Shown here one piece after another: positions 44,001-52,635 of a DNA stretch of 64,000 nucleotides. Within the stretch, counting starts at the first letter, position 1; the number at the start of each line of letters is the position of its first letter. This stretch comes from Nocardioides oceani. GTDB lineage: Bacteria; Actinomycetota; Actinomycetes; Propionibacteriales; Nocardioidaceae. The position numbers were made by a program, and so were the translations under genes. The notes under the pieces are model-generated. The model saw nothing but the letters and a program-made list of their open reading frames with translations, was not told the origin of the DNA and did no database searches. The DNA lies in contig NZ_JAUHJQ010000002.1 of NCBI RefSeq assembly GCF_030412965.1, positions 1-64,000 on the forward strand. The letters are read 5' to 3'.

Positions 44001-44267
44001 GGCTTCGTCGTGCTCGACACGCACGTCACGCCCGACCTCGCCGCCGAGGGCCTGGCGCGCGACCTGGTCCGTCAGGTGCAGCAGGCGCGTCGCGACGCCG
44101 GGCTGGAGGTCTCCGACCGGATCGCGCTGACCGTCGCCGGCCCGGCCGACGTGCTGGCCGCGGCGGAGACGCACCGCGCCCTGCTCACCTCCGAGACCCT
44201 GGCCACCTCGCTCGAGCTCGTCCCCGCGGACGCGTCCGAGCCGGAGGTGACGGTCGCGAAGGCCTGA
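41031..44267 (+). CDS. ileS: Isoleucyl-tRNA synthetase
   Basis: A 1078-residue class I aminoacyl-tRNA synthetase. The HIGH-type motif is HYGH at residues 67-70 (in [20 protein letters not shown]) and the KMSKS loop is at 647-651. The editing domain carries [21 protein letters not shown]-terminal extension of about 200 residues follows the anticodon-binding region. The length, [12 protein letters not shown] and C-terminus resemble the eukaryotic-like type-2 IleRS of actinobacteria, a group often insensitive to mupirocin. Start ATG at 41031 follows the T-box leader; the open frame extends upstream through the leader but is not coding. The stop abuts the next stop in a TGATCA palindrome. Confidence 0.96.
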   Translation: MTYPKVSTSESGVPSSPQFPAIEERVLAYWHADGTFQASIDQRDPGADASNEFVFYDGPPFANGLPHYGHLLTGYVKDIVPRYQTMRGKRVERRFGWDTHGLPAELEAMRLNGIKTTDEIVEMGIDRFNEACRESVMKYTGEWREYVTRQARWVDFDRDYRTMNPEYMESVIWAFKRLHDKGLVYEGFRVLPYCWNDETPLSNHELRMDDDVYQNRQDPAVTVGYDITSEGELEGAKLLVWTTTPWTLPSNLAVMVGSDIDYVAVEAEGTRYVLAEARLASYARELGDEPTVVWRGKGTDLLGLTYTPPFSYYLGHERAFRVVPADDAVTTTDGTGLVHTAGAFGEVDKEVTDREGIEPVMPVGKDGRFTHPVEEYAGMQVFDANPHVIDHLKAATRGETGDAVGAVTAGTVLLRRETYDHSYPHCWRCREPLIYKGVSSWFVEVTAIKERMLELNQQIRWVPDHIQDGQFGKWLANARDWSITRNRFWGSPVPVWKSDDPAYPRVDVYGSFEELERDFGTLPRNKDGEPDLHRPYVDDLVRPNPDDPTGASTMRRVPDVLDVWFDSGSMSFAQNHYPFENAEWFDGTAPEDGGAKGHFPGDFIVEYIGQTRGWFYTLHVLATALFDKPAFQSCISHGIVLGSDGNKMSKSLRNYPDVREVFDRDGADAMRWFLMSSPILRGGNLVVTEQGIRDSVRQVMIPLWNSWYFFQLYANAANDGAGHDAQWSTDSQDPLDRYLLAKLRQYVATMTTQLDEYAVADACETTRSFLDVLTNWYIRRSRDRFWGDSTEAFDTLYTVLEVVCRTVAPLLPLTTEEVWRGLTGERSVHLADWPDVEALPADDTLVAAMDQVREVCSATSALRKAGNLRNRLPLSTLTVVVDDPAALAGFEGIVADEVNVKQVRLLAADSEEAASYGVEQKLTVNARAAGPRLGRDVQLAIKGSKNGDWSVAEDGTVTAGGLALEEGEYTLETVAGSTDEATATGVLRSGGFVVLDTHVTPDLAAEGLARDLVRQVQQARRDAGLEVSDRIALTVAGPADVLAAAETHRALLTSETLATSLELVPADASEPEVTVAKA

Positions 44268-45119
44268 TCAACCGCCGAGGCCGAGCCGGCCCGCCATCCG
44301 GTCGAGCGAGGCGAGCACCTCGTCCTCGGCCTTGTCCGGGACGCCCCAGATGAGCTCGGTGCAGCCGGCCTCCGCCCACGCGGCGAGGTCGGCGGGGTCG
44401 GGCTTGAAGGCGATGAGCACGCGGATGTCGGGGGCGCCGTCGCGGCCGGCCTCGGCCCAGGCCTTCTTCAGGGACTCGATGTTGCCGAGGACGTCTCGCT
44501 GGGTCGGCGTGGTCATCCAGCCGTCGGCGTTCTCGGCGATCCAGCGGAACGTCTTCGGGCCGCCGCCGGCGCCGATGATGAGCGGCACGTGCGCCTGGAC
44601 CGGCTTGGGGTAGGCCCAGGAGGGCCCGAACGACACGAACTCCCCGGCGTACGACGCCTCCTCCTGCGTCCACAGTGCGCGCATCGCCTCGACGTACTCC
44701 CGCAGCACCGTGCGGCGCTTGCCGGGCGGGACGTGGTGGTCCTCGAGCTCGTCGGTGTTCCAGCCGAAGCCGGCGCCGATGGTGACCCGGCCGCCGGAGA
44801 GGTGGTCGAGCGTGGCGATCTGCTTGGCGAGCGTGATCGGGTCGGACTCGACCGGCAGCGCGACCGCGGTGGAGAGGCGGATCCGGGTGGTGACGGCGGC
44901 GGCCGTGGCCAGCGAGATCCAGGGGTCGAGCGTGCGGAGGTAGCGGTCGTCGGGCAGCGTCTCGTCACCCGTGCCCGGGTGCGCGGCGGTCCGCTTGACC
45001 GGGATGTGGGTGTGCTCGGGCACGTAGATGGTGTCGAAGCCCCGGTCCTCCCCGGCCTTCGCGAGGGCCGCGGGCGTGATGCCGCGGTCGGAGGTGAAGA
45101 GGACGAGTCCGTTGCGCAT
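44268..45119 (-). CDS. LLM-class F420-dependent oxidoreductase
   Basis: A 283-residue luciferase-like TIM-barrel flavin/F420 oxidoreductase. The opening GLVLFTSDRGITPAALAKAGEDRGFDTIYVPEHTHIP, the RIRLSTAVALPVESDPITLAKQIATLDHLSGGRVTIGAGFGWN region and ENADGWMT near residue 200 are typical of the TIGR03619-like group. Substrate unknown. ATG at 45119 lies 7 nt after TAGTCT (45132-45127), so it is probably leaderless. Convergent with ileS. Confidence 0.88.
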   Translation of the reverse strand: MRNGLVLFTSDRGITPAALAKAGEDRGFDTIYVPEHTHIPVKRTAAHPGTGDETLPDDRYLRTLDPWISLATAAAVTTRIRLSTAVALPVESDPITLAKQIATLDHLSGGRVTIGAGFGWNTDELEDHHVPPGKRRTVLREYVEAMRALWTQEEASYAGEFVSFGPSWAYPKPVQAHVPLIIGAGGGPKTFRWIAENADGWMTTPTQRDVLGNIESLKKAWAEAGRDGAPDIRVLIAFKPDPADLAAWAEAGCTELIWGVPDKAEDEVLASLDRMAGRLGLGG

Positions 45120-45126
45120 GGGGGCG

Positions 45127-45132
45127 AGACTA
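45127..45132 (-). promoter_or_regulatory. -10 box of a leaderless promoter for the LLM gene
   Basis: TAGTCT on the minus strand with 7 nt to the ATG at 45119. Confidence 0.55.
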
Positions 45133-45213
45133 GAACGTGTTCCACTCGCGCGGAAGGGTCTGCTGGACACCTGTCCAGCGGGCGGCGCCGGGCCCGGCTG
45201 GTTGGATGGCCCC

Positions 45214-46314
45214 ATGGCCACGCTCGACCTCTCGCTGGACGCCGTCACGCTGACCGCCGCCCTCGTCGACATCGAGTCGGTCAGCCGGGACGAGGCGGAG
45301 ATCGCCGACGCCGTCGAGGCGGCGCTGCGGGCGCTGCCGCACCTCGAGGTCGTCCGGCACGGCCACACCGTCGTCGCCCGGACCGACCTCGGCCGCGGCG
45401 AGCGGGTGGTGATCGCGGGGCACCTCGACACCGTCCCGGTCAACGCCAACCTGCCCAGCCGGCTCGAGGACGGCGTGCTGCACGGCCTGGGCACCTGCGA
45501 CATGAAGGGCGGCGACGCGGTCATCCTGCGGCTCGCCGCGACGGTGCCGGAGCCGGTGCGCGACGTGACCTACGTGCTCTACGAGGCCGAGGAGATCGAC
45601 GCGACCTACAACGGCCTCCGGCTGCTCGCCGAGGCGCGCCCGGACCTCATGGCCGCCGACTTCGCGATCCTGATGGAGCCCTCGAACGCCTCGGTGGAGG
45701 CCGGCTGCCAGGGCACGCTCCGCGTCGAGGTGCGCACGACCGGCGAGCGCGCGCACTCCGCCCGGTCCTGGCGCGGGGTCAACGCGATCCACGGCGCCGC
45801 GGACGTGCTGAACCGGCTCACCGCCTACGAGCCGCGCCGGCCGGTCATCGACGGGCTGGAGTACCACGAGGGCCTCAACGCGGTCCGCATCTCCGGCGGC
45901 GTCGCCGGCAACGTGGTGCCCGACGAGTGCGTCGTCGAGGTGAACTACCGCTTCGCCCCGGACCGCAGCGAGGCCGAGGCCGAGGCGTTCGTCCGCGACT
46001 TCTTCGAGGGGTACGACGTCCGGCTGACCGACATGTCGCCGGGCGCCCTGCCGGGGCTCGACCGGCCGGCCGCGAAGGCGTTCGTCGAGGCGGTCGGCGG
46101 GCAGGTCGCGCCGAAGTTCGGCTGGACCGACGTCGCCCGCTTCACCGCCCTCGGGGTGCCGGCGGTCAACTTCGGGCCGGGTGACCCGCTGTACGCCCAC
46201 AAGCAGGACGAGCACGTGCCGGTCGAGCACATCGAGCGCTGCGAGCGGCAGCTGCACGCGTGGCTCACCGGCCAGACGGGCCAGACGGGCCAGACGGCGG
46301 GAGGCGCGGCATGA
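45214..46314 (+). CDS. dapE: Succinyl-diaminopimelate desuccinylase
   Basis: A 366-residue M20 metallohydrolase releasing LL-diaminopimelate from its succinyl form. The metal motifs GHLDTVPVNAN, GTCDMKGGDAV, YEAEEID and HKQDEHVPV are in order and match actinobacterial DapE. The C-terminus has a GQTGQTGQT repeat. The ATG lies 6 nt after TTGGAT, another leaderless-like start. It ends inside the start of the LOG-family gene (ATGA). It completes, with dapC and dapD in this window, three steps of the succinylase pathway. Confidence 0.92.
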   Translation: MATLDLSLDAVTLTAALVDIESVSRDEAEIADAVEAALRALPHLEVVRHGHTVVARTDLGRGERVVIAGHLDTVPVNANLPSRLEDGVLHGLGTCDMKGGDAVILRLAATVPEPVRDVTYVLYEAEEIDATYNGLRLLAEARPDLMAADFAILMEPSNASVEAGCQGTLRVEVRTTGERAHSARSWRGVNAIHGAADVLNRLTAYEPRRPVIDGLEYHEGLNAVRISGGVAGNVVPDECVVEVNYRFAPDRSEAEAEAFVRDFFEGYDVRLTDMSPGALPGLDRPAAKAFVEAVGGQVAPKFGWTDVARFTALGVPAVNFGPGDPLYAHKQDEHVPVEHIERCERQLHAWLTGQTGQTGQTAGGAA

Positions 46315-47042
46315 GGTCGAAGTCCAAGGGGCCGATCGTCCAGCGCCGCGACCAGGTCGACGGCTCGACGACCGACCAGCGGCTGCTCGACTCCCGCGGC
46401 GACAGCGGATGGGTGCACACCGATCCGTGGCGCGTCATGCGGATCCAGGCGGAGTTCGTGGAGGGGTTCGGCGCGCTGGCCGAGCTCGGGCCGGCGATCG
46501 CGGTGTTCGGGTCGGCCCGCACGCCCGCCGACCACCCGGCGTACGCCGCGGGGGAGGAGCTGGGCCGCCGCCTCGCGGAGGCGGGGTTCGCGGTGATCAC
46601 CGGTGGTGGGCCGGGGGCCATGGAGGCGGCCAACAAGGGCGCGAGCGAGGCGGGCGGCGTCAGTGTCGGCCTCGGCATCGAGCTGCCCTTCGAGACCGGG
46701 CTCAACGAGTGGGCCGACGTGGGGATCAACTTCCGCTACTTCTTCGCCCGCAAGACGATGTTCGTGAAGTACAGCCAAGGCTTCGCCGTGCTGCCCGGCG
46801 GCGTCGGGACCCTCGACGAGCTGTTCGAGGCGATGACGCTGGTGCAGACCCGCAAGGTGACCAGCTTCCCGATCGTGCTGATCGGCACCGACTACTGGGG
46901 CGGGCTGCTGGGCTGGCTGCGCGACACCGTCGCCGCGGAGGGCAAGATCGCGCCGGCCGACCTCGACATGCTCACGCTCACCGACGACCTCGACGAGGTC
47001 GTCGCGATCATGCAGGCCGCGCGGGAGGGGCACGAGCGATGA
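46311..47042 (+). CDS. LOG/TIGR00730-family Rossmann-fold protein
   Basis: A 243-residue protein with the family signatures GGGPGAMEAANKGA (around residue 95) and PGGVGTLDELFEAMTLVQ (around residue 163). Such proteins are cytokinin riboside 5'-monophosphate phosphoribohydrolases in some organisms and nucleotide hydrolases of unclear role in others. The N-terminal ~60 residues (RDQVDGSTTDQRLLDSRGDSGWVHTDPWRVMRIQAEFVEGF) form the actinobacterial extension usual beside dapE. Translation is coupled to dapE by ATGA. Confidence 0.9.
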   Translation: MRSKSKGPIVQRRDQVDGSTTDQRLLDSRGDSGWVHTDPWRVMRIQAEFVEGFGALAELGPAIAVFGSARTPADHPAYAAGEELGRRLAEAGFAVITGGGPGAMEAANKGASEAGGVSVGLGIELPFETGLNEWADVGINFRYFFARKTMFVKYSQGFAVLPGGVGTLDELFEAMTLVQTRKVTSFPIVLIGTDYWGGLLGWLRDTVAAEGKIAPADLDMLTLTDDLDEVVAIMQAAREGHER

Positions 47043-47326
47043 TGTGGTTCTTCGCGATCCTGGTCGTCGTGGTGATGGGCGGCATCGCGGCGGTCGCCGC
47101 GGGCCGCGGCGCGCCGATGGCCGAGCCGGAGCACGACCGGCCGGCGGTGGACCTGCCCGCCGGCGGCGCGCTGTCCGCGGACGACCTGCGGCGCGTGCGG
47201 TTCCCCCTGGCCCTCCGCGGCTACCGGATGGCTGACGTCGACGCGCTGCTGGACCGGCTGGCCCGGGAGCGCGAGGTCGCGCCGGCGGACGCCCCGGACG
47301 TGCGTGGCGACGGCCACACGCCGTAG
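47039..47326 (+). CDS. DivIVA-domain membrane protein
   Basis: A 95-residue protein with one N-terminal membrane segment (residues 2-22) and a short DivIVA-like domain (RRVRFPLALRGYRMADVDALLDRLARE, about 50-76), which is the N-terminal lipid/curvature-sensing half of DivIVA. The long coiled coil of full DivIVA is missing. Two consecutive ATGs (47039, 47042) are possible; the first overlaps the previous stop. It may recruit something to the membrane near division or growth sites. Confidence 0.82.
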   Translation: MMWFFAILVVVVMGGIAAVAAGRGAPMAEPEHDRPAVDLPAGGALSADDLRRVRFPLALRGYRMADVDALLDRLAREREVAPADAPDVRGDGHTP

Positions 47327-47341
47327 GGCAGACTGCGCCGC

Positions 47342-47767
47342 GTGTCGAGCGAGGTCGCCGTCGTCTACGTCCTGACCGCCCTCGGGGTGGTCGTGGTCGC
47401 GCTGACGCGCCTGCGGTTGCGGTCCGACCGCGGTGCCGGCCGCACGCGGGTCGGCCGGCGGCTGCTCGACCTGCACACCGGGGCCGGCGTCGCCGCGCTG
47501 GTCACCTGGACCGTCTTCCTGCTCGCGCCCGCCGACTCCGCGCTCGGCGGCGACACCGCCGGCATCGTCGGCCTCGCGTTCTGGTGGCTGCTCGTCGTCG
47601 CCGGCATCGGGATCCTCGTGCGCTGGCTGCCGAGCAAGGGGCGGCACGCGTCGGAGGGCGCCGAGGACTCCTGGTCCGGCGGGCCCGGGCTCTCCCTCCT
47701 CGCCCACCTGGGGACGCTCGCGGGGGTCTGCGTCTTCACCTGGGCCTACCTGACCTCGGTCGTCTGA
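47342..47767 (+). CDS. Small four-segment membrane protein
   Basis: A 141-residue protein with predicted membrane segments at about residues 5-23, 44-62, 74-92 and 118-138 and a cytoplasmic LRSDRGAGRTRVGRRL loop. No family is recognised. A CAGACT box lies 7 nt before the GTG start, so it may have its own leaderless promoter, though it is only 15 nt after the DivIVA-like gene. Confidence 0.72.
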   Translation: MSSEVAVVYVLTALGVVVVALTRLRLRSDRGAGRTRVGRRLLDLHTGAGVAALVTWTVFLLAPADSALGGDTAGIVGLAFWWLLVVAGIGILVRWLPSKGRHASEGAEDSWSGGPGLSLLAHLGTLAGVCVFTWAYLTSVV

Positions 47768-47779
47768 AGGAGCATCGTC

Positions 47780-48580
47780 GTGCGCTTCCCCCGCCTGCTC
47801 GCCGCCGTCGCCGGGACCGCGGTCGCGCTGACCACCGCGGCGACCGCCCCCGCAGCGCCCGCCGCCGCGGCGCCTGCTCCCGCTGACCGCGCGGCCGAGC
47901 GGCCCGCCGTCGTCGGCACGCGGGTGATCGGCACCTCCGTCGAGGGCCGCGACATCCTCGCTTGGCACCTCGGCGAGCCTGACCGGCCCGACGTGCCGAC
48001 CGTCGTGCTGATCTCGACGATGCACGGCAACGAGCCGGCCACCCGGCACATCCTGCGGTCCCTGCGCGACGGCGCTCCCGTCGTCGGCGTCGACCTGTGG
48101 GTCGTCCCGACGTACAACCCCGACGGACTCGCCGCCGGCACCCGCCGCAACGCCCGCGGCGTCGACCTGAACCGCAACTTCCCCTACCGGTGGGCCGACC
48201 TCGACGGGAACTACGAGTCCGGGTCCAAGGCCGCGTCGGAGCCGGAGACGAAGGCGATGATGGGCTTCCTCGCCGACGTGCGGCCCGACCGGCTGCTGAG
48301 CTTCCACCAGCCGCTGCACGGCGTCGACACCGACACCAAGCGCCCCCGCTTCGCCCGCACGGTCGCCCGTCACCTCGGCCTGCCGCGGAAGACCTTCGAC
48401 TGCGGGGGCGTCTGCCACGGCACGATGACCGGCTGGTTCAACGACCGCTTCGCCGGCGCCGCGCTCACGGTCGAGTACGGCGCGAAGCCGTCCCGCCGCC
48501 GGCTCCGCACGGTCGTCCCGGACCAGGTGCTCGCCGTCTTCGACGGCTACCGGTCGCACCTGGACTGGGCGCAGCGCTAG
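47780..48580 (+). CDS. Secreted M14-family zinc carboxypeptidase
   Basis: A 266-residue exported peptidase. The signal peptide is about 34 residues. Zinc ligands are in HGNE (His and Glu, about residues 75-78) and SFHQP (about residue 175). The arginine/asparagine substrate-clamp region is NARGVDLNRNFPY, and the catalytic Glu is in LTVEYG. The small size resembles murein-peptide amidases (MpaA-like), so a cell-wall peptide may be the substrate. GTG start with AAGGAG 8 nt upstream. The CAATTG repeat locus C begins 11 nt after the stop. Confidence 0.88.
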   Translation: MRFPRLLAAVAGTAVALTTAATAPAAPAAAAPAPADRAAERPAVVGTRVIGTSVEGRDILAWHLGEPDRPDVPTVVLISTMHGNEPATRHILRSLRDGAPVVGVDLWVVPTYNPDGLAAGTRRNARGVDLNRNFPYRWADLDGNYESGSKAASEPETKAMMGFLADVRPDRLLSFHQPLHGVDTDTKRPRFARTVARHLGLPRKTFDCGGVCHGTMTGWFNDRFAGAALTVEYGAKPSRRRLRTVVPDQVLAVFDGYRSHLDWAQR

Positions 48581-48591
48581 TCGGGCCCGGC

Positions 48592-48676
48592 CGCACACGA
48601 TCGTTCAATTGCGCGGTTGTGGACCGGTTCGAGGTCGCGGCGGCGCTGGAACGGCGCAATTGAACGATCGCCGACG
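48592..48676. repeat. CAATTG inverted-pair repeat, locus C
   Basis: Arms at 48592-48622 and about 48648-48676 in opposite orientation, CAATTG centres at 48606-48611 and 48657-48662, 51 bp apart. The left arm repeats CACACGATCGTTCAATTG exactly as in locus A. It lies between the convergent M14 and PaaG-like genes and occupies most of that gap. Confidence 0.85.
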
Positions 48677-48708
48677 CCCCCCGGGCCCCTCGCAGCCGCG
48701 GGCGACGC

Positions 48709-49530
48709 TCAGCGGCCCTCGAAGACGGGCTTCTGCTTCGCGACGAACGCGTCGACCGCGGCCCGGTGGTCCTCGGTCGCGCCGGTGAGCTGCATCATCG
48801 AGGACTCGTAGGCCACGGCCTCCTCGAACGTGTGGCCGGCGGCGTACGCCACGGAACGGCGGATCGACCCGAGGGCGACGGTCGGGCCGGCGGCGAGGCG
48901 GACGGCGAGGGCGCGCGCCTCGTCCGCGAGGGAGTCGGGGGAGTGCAGCGAGGTGGCCAGGCCCAGCTCGAGCGCCTCGGCCGCGGGGACCGTGCGCGGC
49001 TGGTAGAGCAGCTCGAGCGCCTTGGCCCGCCCGACGAGCAGCGGCAGGTGGTAGCTGGCGCCGGTGTCGCAGGAGAGGCCGACGTTGGCGAAGGCCAGGT
49101 TGAAGCCGGCGGTGTCGGCGACCAGCCGCAGGTCGCAGGCGAAGGCGAGGCTCGCGCCCGCACCCGCGGCGACGCCGTTGACGGCGGCGACGACGGGCTT
49201 GGCCATGCCGGCGAGCGTGGTGACGATGGGGTTGTAGTGCTCGTCGACGGTGGAGAACAGCGCCTCGCTGCCGCCGTTGTGGAGCAGCTGCACGTGCTCC
49301 TTGAGGTCCTGGCCGGTGCAGAACGCCCGGCCGGTGCCGGTGAGCAGCACGCACCGCACGGCGGGATCCTCGGCGACCTGCCGGACGACCTCCCGCAGCA
49401 GCACCTTGGTCGCGATGTCGAGGCTGTTCATCGCGTCGGGCCGGTTCAAGGTGATGGTCCCGACGCCCTCGGAGACGTCGAGGAGCACGGGGGCGTTCTG
49501 TGCATCGGGCGTGAGGTTCGCGGCGGTCAT
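48709..49530 (-). CDS. Enoyl-CoA hydratase/isomerase, PaaG-like
   Basis: A 273-residue crotonase-fold protein. Oxyanion-hole segments are GTGRAFCTGQDLKEH (about residues 65-80) and NGVAAGAGASLAFACDL (about 115-131), with the acidic residue in SCDTGASYHLP. The GQDLKEH and CDTGASYHLP wording resembles PaaG (2-(1,2-epoxyphenyl)acetyl-CoA isomerase). The adjacent, coupled PaaX-type regulator supports a phenylacetate-like pathway, but no other paa gene is in the window. ATG overlaps the PaaX-like stop (ATGA). Confidence 0.83.
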   Translation of the reverse strand: MTAANLTPDAQNAPVLLDVSEGVGTITLNRPDAMNSLDIATKVLLREVVRQVAEDPAVRCVLLTGTGRAFCTGQDLKEHVQLLHNGGSEALFSTVDEHYNPIVTTLAGMAKPVVAAVNGVAAGAGASLAFACDLRLVADTAGFNLAFANVGLSCDTGASYHLPLLVGRAKALELLYQPRTVPAAEALELGLATSLHSPDSLADEARALAVRLAAGPTVALGSIRRSVAYAAGHTFEEAVAYESSMMQLTGATEDHRAAVDAFVAKQKPVFEGR

Positions 49531-50321
49531 GGGGGGCAGTCTGCCGCCCCGGGCAGGCAGCGGGCCACGAACCTGTCCGCCGCGGGCTTGAGCCGGTCGG
49601 CCTCCACCGCGAAGTGCCGGGCCGCCGCCGCCCGCGGCCAATCCGGCGGCAGCACGTCCGGCGGCAGCCCAGGGTCGGCGAAGAGGAACTTGCGCCACTC
49701 GTGCACGAGGTGGAACCGCGCCGCGAACGCCGCCTCGTCCGGGTCGCCCGGGGCGGCGAGGTGCCGGGCCACCAGGTCGCGCGCGAGCTCCGGCCACCCG
49801 TCGTACGACGCCCGCAGCGCCGGCAGGTCCCACGCCTCGACCGGCGGGGGATCGACGTCGCGGGCCCGCGCGGTCCGCGCCGTGGCGCCGGCCCGGGCCA
49901 GGACGCCGTCGAGCTCGGGGCTCGCCACCGGACCGGCCCAGACGGCGTCGGCCAGCTCGGCGTACCCCAGGTAGGCCAGGTCGGCGCGCAGGCGGGCGCG
50001 CGCACTGCGGTCGCCCGGCGGCGTGAGCAGCACCAGGTGCCAGTGCCCGTCCCACGGCTCGTCGCGCCGCCGGTAGATGCGGGCCCGTGCCTCGTCGAGA
50101 CGGCGCGTCGCCTGCTCGGTGGCGCGGTAGCCGCGCCCCTCGGCCAGCGCCACCGGCTCCAGCCAGCCCTGGATCACCATCCGGGAGATCGCGGTGCGGA
50201 CGGCCGGCGCGGCGATCCCGACGGGGGCGAGCAGGCGCACCAGCGCCGCCACGGGCGCCTGCGAGCCGCGGGCACGGAGGTGGTCGCCGTAGAGGTCGAA
50301 GAGGGCCGACCGCGCGAGCAT
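49527..50321 (-). CDS. PaaX-family transcriptional regulator
   Basis: A 264-residue protein. The N-terminal winged helix (residues ~1-70: ARSALFDLYGDHLRARGSQAPVAALVRLLAPVGIAAPAVRTAISRMVIQGWL) and the C-terminal PaaX_C region (HEWRKFLFADPGLPPDVLPPDWPR) are characteristic. In known cases PaaX represses phenylacetate genes and is released by phenylacetyl-CoA. Here it is cotranscribed with the PaaG-like gene and could autoregulate. Confidence 0.87.
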   Translation of the reverse strand: MLARSALFDLYGDHLRARGSQAPVAALVRLLAPVGIAAPAVRTAISRMVIQGWLEPVALAEGRGYRATEQATRRLDEARARIYRRRDEPWDGHWHLVLLTPPGDRSARARLRADLAYLGYAELADAVWAGPVASPELDGVLARAGATARTARARDVDPPPVEAWDLPALRASYDGWPELARDLVARHLAAPGDPDEAAFAARFHLVHEWRKFLFADPGLPPDVLPPDWPRAAAARHFAVEADRLKPAADRFVARCLPGAADCPP

Positions 50322-50425
50322 GGCCGGAGTCTGCCACCGTCCCGACGGCGCCGGGGGCGGTCGGCGCCGGGGGCGTGGAGTGGGCCGAGGTGTGGGGACC
50401 GGTCACGGTTCACCCGCCGATGGGG

Positions 50426-50431
50426 GATAAT
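50426..50431 (+). promoter_or_regulatory. Candidate -10 box of the DUF3117 gene
   Basis: GATAAT, close to the TATAAT consensus and unusual in this GC-rich setting, 73 nt upstream of the ATG. No clear -35. Confidence 0.4.
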
Positions 50432-50504
50432 GGATCTCACACGGCTGGCGGGGCGCCTGGACCTCGTCGGTGTCGAGGACTGCTAGACGAGAAGAGGTGC
50501 CGGG

Positions 50505-50672
50505 ATGGCGGCAATGAAGCCGCGGACGGGTGACGGTCCGCTCGAGGTCACCAAGGAAGGTCGCGGCATCGTCATGCGCGTCCCGCTCGAGGGTGGAGGT
50601 CGTCTCGTCGTCGAGCTCAACGCCGAGGAGGCCGGCGCCCTGGGCGACGCCCTCAAGGCCGTCGTCGGCTGA
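50505..50672 (+). CDS. DUF3117-family small protein
   Basis: A 55-residue protein reading MAAMKPRTGDGPLEVTKEGR, then RVPLEGGGRLVVELNAEEA and a GDALKAVVG end. This is the near-invariant DUF3117 protein of actinobacteria. AGAAGAGG lies about 10 nt before the ATG. Function unknown. Leucyl aminopeptidase starts 29 nt downstream on the same strand. Confidence 0.93.
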   Translation: MAAMKPRTGDGPLEVTKEGRGIVMRVPLEGGGRLVVELNAEEAGALGDALKAVVG

Positions 50673-50701
50673 CGCCGGCAGCGCCCGCACCACGCCGCGT
50701 C

Positions 50702-52285
50702 GTGCCCCCCACCGACCGTCCAGCAGACCCCACCACCGCCCTCCCGCAGGACTCCCGGCCCCGGCTCGCGCTGAGCGGGGAGCGTCCGCTCGCCGTCGAC
50801 GGAGCGGAGGTCGTGGCTCTGCCGGTCGTGCCCGGTGAGGGGGACGACGCCGCACCCCTGCTCGGCCCCGGCGCCGAGGAGGTCACCGAGCAGCTCGGCA
50901 TCGACCTCCTGGCGCTGCTGGAGTCCGGGCGCGCCACCGGCCGCGCGGGGCAGGTCGTGGCCTACCCCGTCCCGCTCGGCACGCCCGAGCGGCCCGCCCT
51001 GCGGCGGGTGCTGCTCGTGGGCGTCGGCGACCAGCGGCCCGCGGACTTCCGCAAGGCCGGGGCAGCGCTCGCCCGCGCGGTCGTCGGCACCACCGGCACC
51101 ACGACCGGGGTCACCGTCGCGACGTCCGTCCCGGCGCTGGACCCCGAGACCGGGCTCGAGCCGTTCGCGGTCGGCTTCGTGCTCGGCTCCTTCGGCTTCT
51201 CCTGGCGCTCGGCCGCCCCCGAGCGCGTGCCCGCCGAGCAGCTCGTGCTCGCGGCGCTGGACCCGGCGGCGTACGACGGCGCGCTGGCCCGCGCGCGGGC
51301 CGTGGCCGGCGCCGGCTGGCGCTCGCGCACGCTCGCGACGGTCCCCTCGAACCTCAAGAACCCGGTCTGGCTGGCCGAGGAGGCCCGCCGCGTCGCCGAC
51401 GAGGCCGGCCTCGGCTTCCGCGTCTGGGACGAGAAGCAGCTCGCCGCCGAGGGCTTCGGCGGCATCTTGGGCGTCGGGCAGGCCTCGGCGACGCCGCCGC
51501 GGCTCGTCCAGCTGGACTACGCGCCGCGCCGCGCGGGCCGCAAGGTCCCGACCGTGGTGCTGGTCGGCAAGGGCATCACCTTCGACACCGGCGGGCTGTC
51601 GATCAAGCCGGCCCAGGCGATGACGAACATGAAGCGCGACATGACCGGCGGCGCCGTCGTGCTCGCCACCATGGCCGCGCTGGCCGACGTCGGTTGCCCG
51701 GTGCGGGTGGTCGGGCTCGTGCCCATGGCCGAGAACGCCGTCTCTGGCAACGCGCTGCGTCCCGGAGACGTCGTGCGGCACTGGGGCGGCCGCACCACCG
51801 AGATCACCAACACCGACGCCGAGGGCCGCGTGGTCATGGCCGACGCCCTCGCGTACGCCGTGGCCGAGCTCGGCCCGGCCGTCGTCGTCGACGTCGCCAC
51901 CCTCACCGGCGCCATGAAGGTCGCGCTCGGCCAGCAGGTCGGCGGCTTCTTCGCCAACCGGGAGACCCTCGCCGCCGCGATCGCGGCCGCGGGCGACGCC
52001 GCCGGTGAGCCGCTGTGGCGGATGCCGCTCGCCGCGGTCTACGAGGACAAGCTGGCCTCCAAGGTCGCCGACGCCGACAACGGCGCCGGCGGGCCCGGGG
52101 CGATCACCGCCGCGCTGTTCCTGCAGCACTTCGTCGGCGACGTGCCGTGGGCCCACCTCGACGTCGCCTCGGTTGGCGACGCGCCGGCCGACATGGACGA
52201 GTGGACCGAGGGCCCGACCGGCTTCGGTGCCCGGGCGCTGCTGGCGTGGCTGGGCGGCGACGCGCCCCTCGACGGGATCGGCTGA
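50702..52285 (+). CDS. pepA: Leucyl aminopeptidase (M17)
   Basis: A 527-residue cytosolic dinuclear-metal aminopeptidase. The catalytic C-terminal half shows VGKGITFDTGGLSIKPAQ, MKRDMTGGAVVLATM and the family signature NTDAEGRVVMADALAYA. The N-terminal half (about 1-185) is the usual macro-like domain. It removes N-terminal residues during peptide turnover. GTG start at 50702. Confidence 0.94.
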   Translation: MPPTDRPADPTTALPQDSRPRLALSGERPLAVDGAEVVALPVVPGEGDDAAPLLGPGAEEVTEQLGIDLLALLESGRATGRAGQVVAYPVPLGTPERPALRRVLLVGVGDQRPADFRKAGAALARAVVGTTGTTTGVTVATSVPALDPETGLEPFAVGFVLGSFGFSWRSAAPERVPAEQLVLAALDPAAYDGALARARAVAGAGWRSRTLATVPSNLKNPVWLAEEARRVADEAGLGFRVWDEKQLAAEGFGGILGVGQASATPPRLVQLDYAPRRAGRKVPTVVLVGKGITFDTGGLSIKPAQAMTNMKRDMTGGAVVLATMAALADVGCPVRVVGLVPMAENAVSGNALRPGDVVRHWGGRTTEITNTDAEGRVVMADALAYAVAELGPAVVVDVATLTGAMKVALGQQVGGFFANRETLAAAIAAAGDAAGEPLWRMPLAAVYEDKLASKVADADNGAGGPGAITAALFLQHFVGDVPWAHLDVASVGDAPADMDEWTEGPTGFGARALLAWLGGDAPLDGIG

Positions 52286-52296
52286 GGCCGCCGCGC

Positions 52297-52635
52297 GTGA
52301 AGGGACTGAGCATCCGCTGGTCGCTCGTCGGGGCACCCGACGGCGTCGAGGAGCAGCTGGCGGCGTACGTCGCCGACACCTCGCACGCGCGGTTCACGGG
52401 CATGGCCGGGCTGCGGTTCAAGACCTGGCGGGTGCGGCCCGGCGAGTGGTTCGAGGGGCTCTACCTCTTCGCCAGCGACGAGGCGCGGGCGGCGTTCCAG
52501 GAGGAGTTCACGGCCGGCGCCGCCGAGGTCCCCGGCTCGCGGATGGTCGGTGCGCCGCCGGTGCTCATCGAGCCGTGGGACGTCGTGGCGGTCGCGGAGG
52601 GCTGGGAAGGCTTCGAGGCGACTCCTCGGGGCTGA
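52297..52635 (+). CDS. Small monooxygenase-fold protein (YdhR-like)
   Basis: A 112-residue protein that begins KGLSIRWSLVGAPDGVEEQLAAYVADTSHARFTGMAGLRFKTWRV. The ferredoxin-like alpha/beta layout and ending PPVLIEPWDVVAVAEGW resemble YdhR/antibiotic-biosynthesis-monooxygenase-like proteins. Activity unknown. Its end overlaps the convergent MarR gene by 71 nt on the opposite strand. Confidence 0.68.
   Translation: MKGLSIRWSLVGAPDGVEEQLAAYVADTSHARFTGMAGLRFKTWRVRPGEWFEGLYLFASDEARAAFQEEFTAGAAEVPGSRMVGAPPVLIEPWDVVAVAEGWEGFEATPRG

Noticed and set aside
40908..44174. A 1088-codon open frame antisense to ileS
   Set aside because: Its product is an Arg/Val/Asp/Gly-rich shadow of the ileS codon pattern with no family motif. 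Long antisense frames are expected at this GC content.
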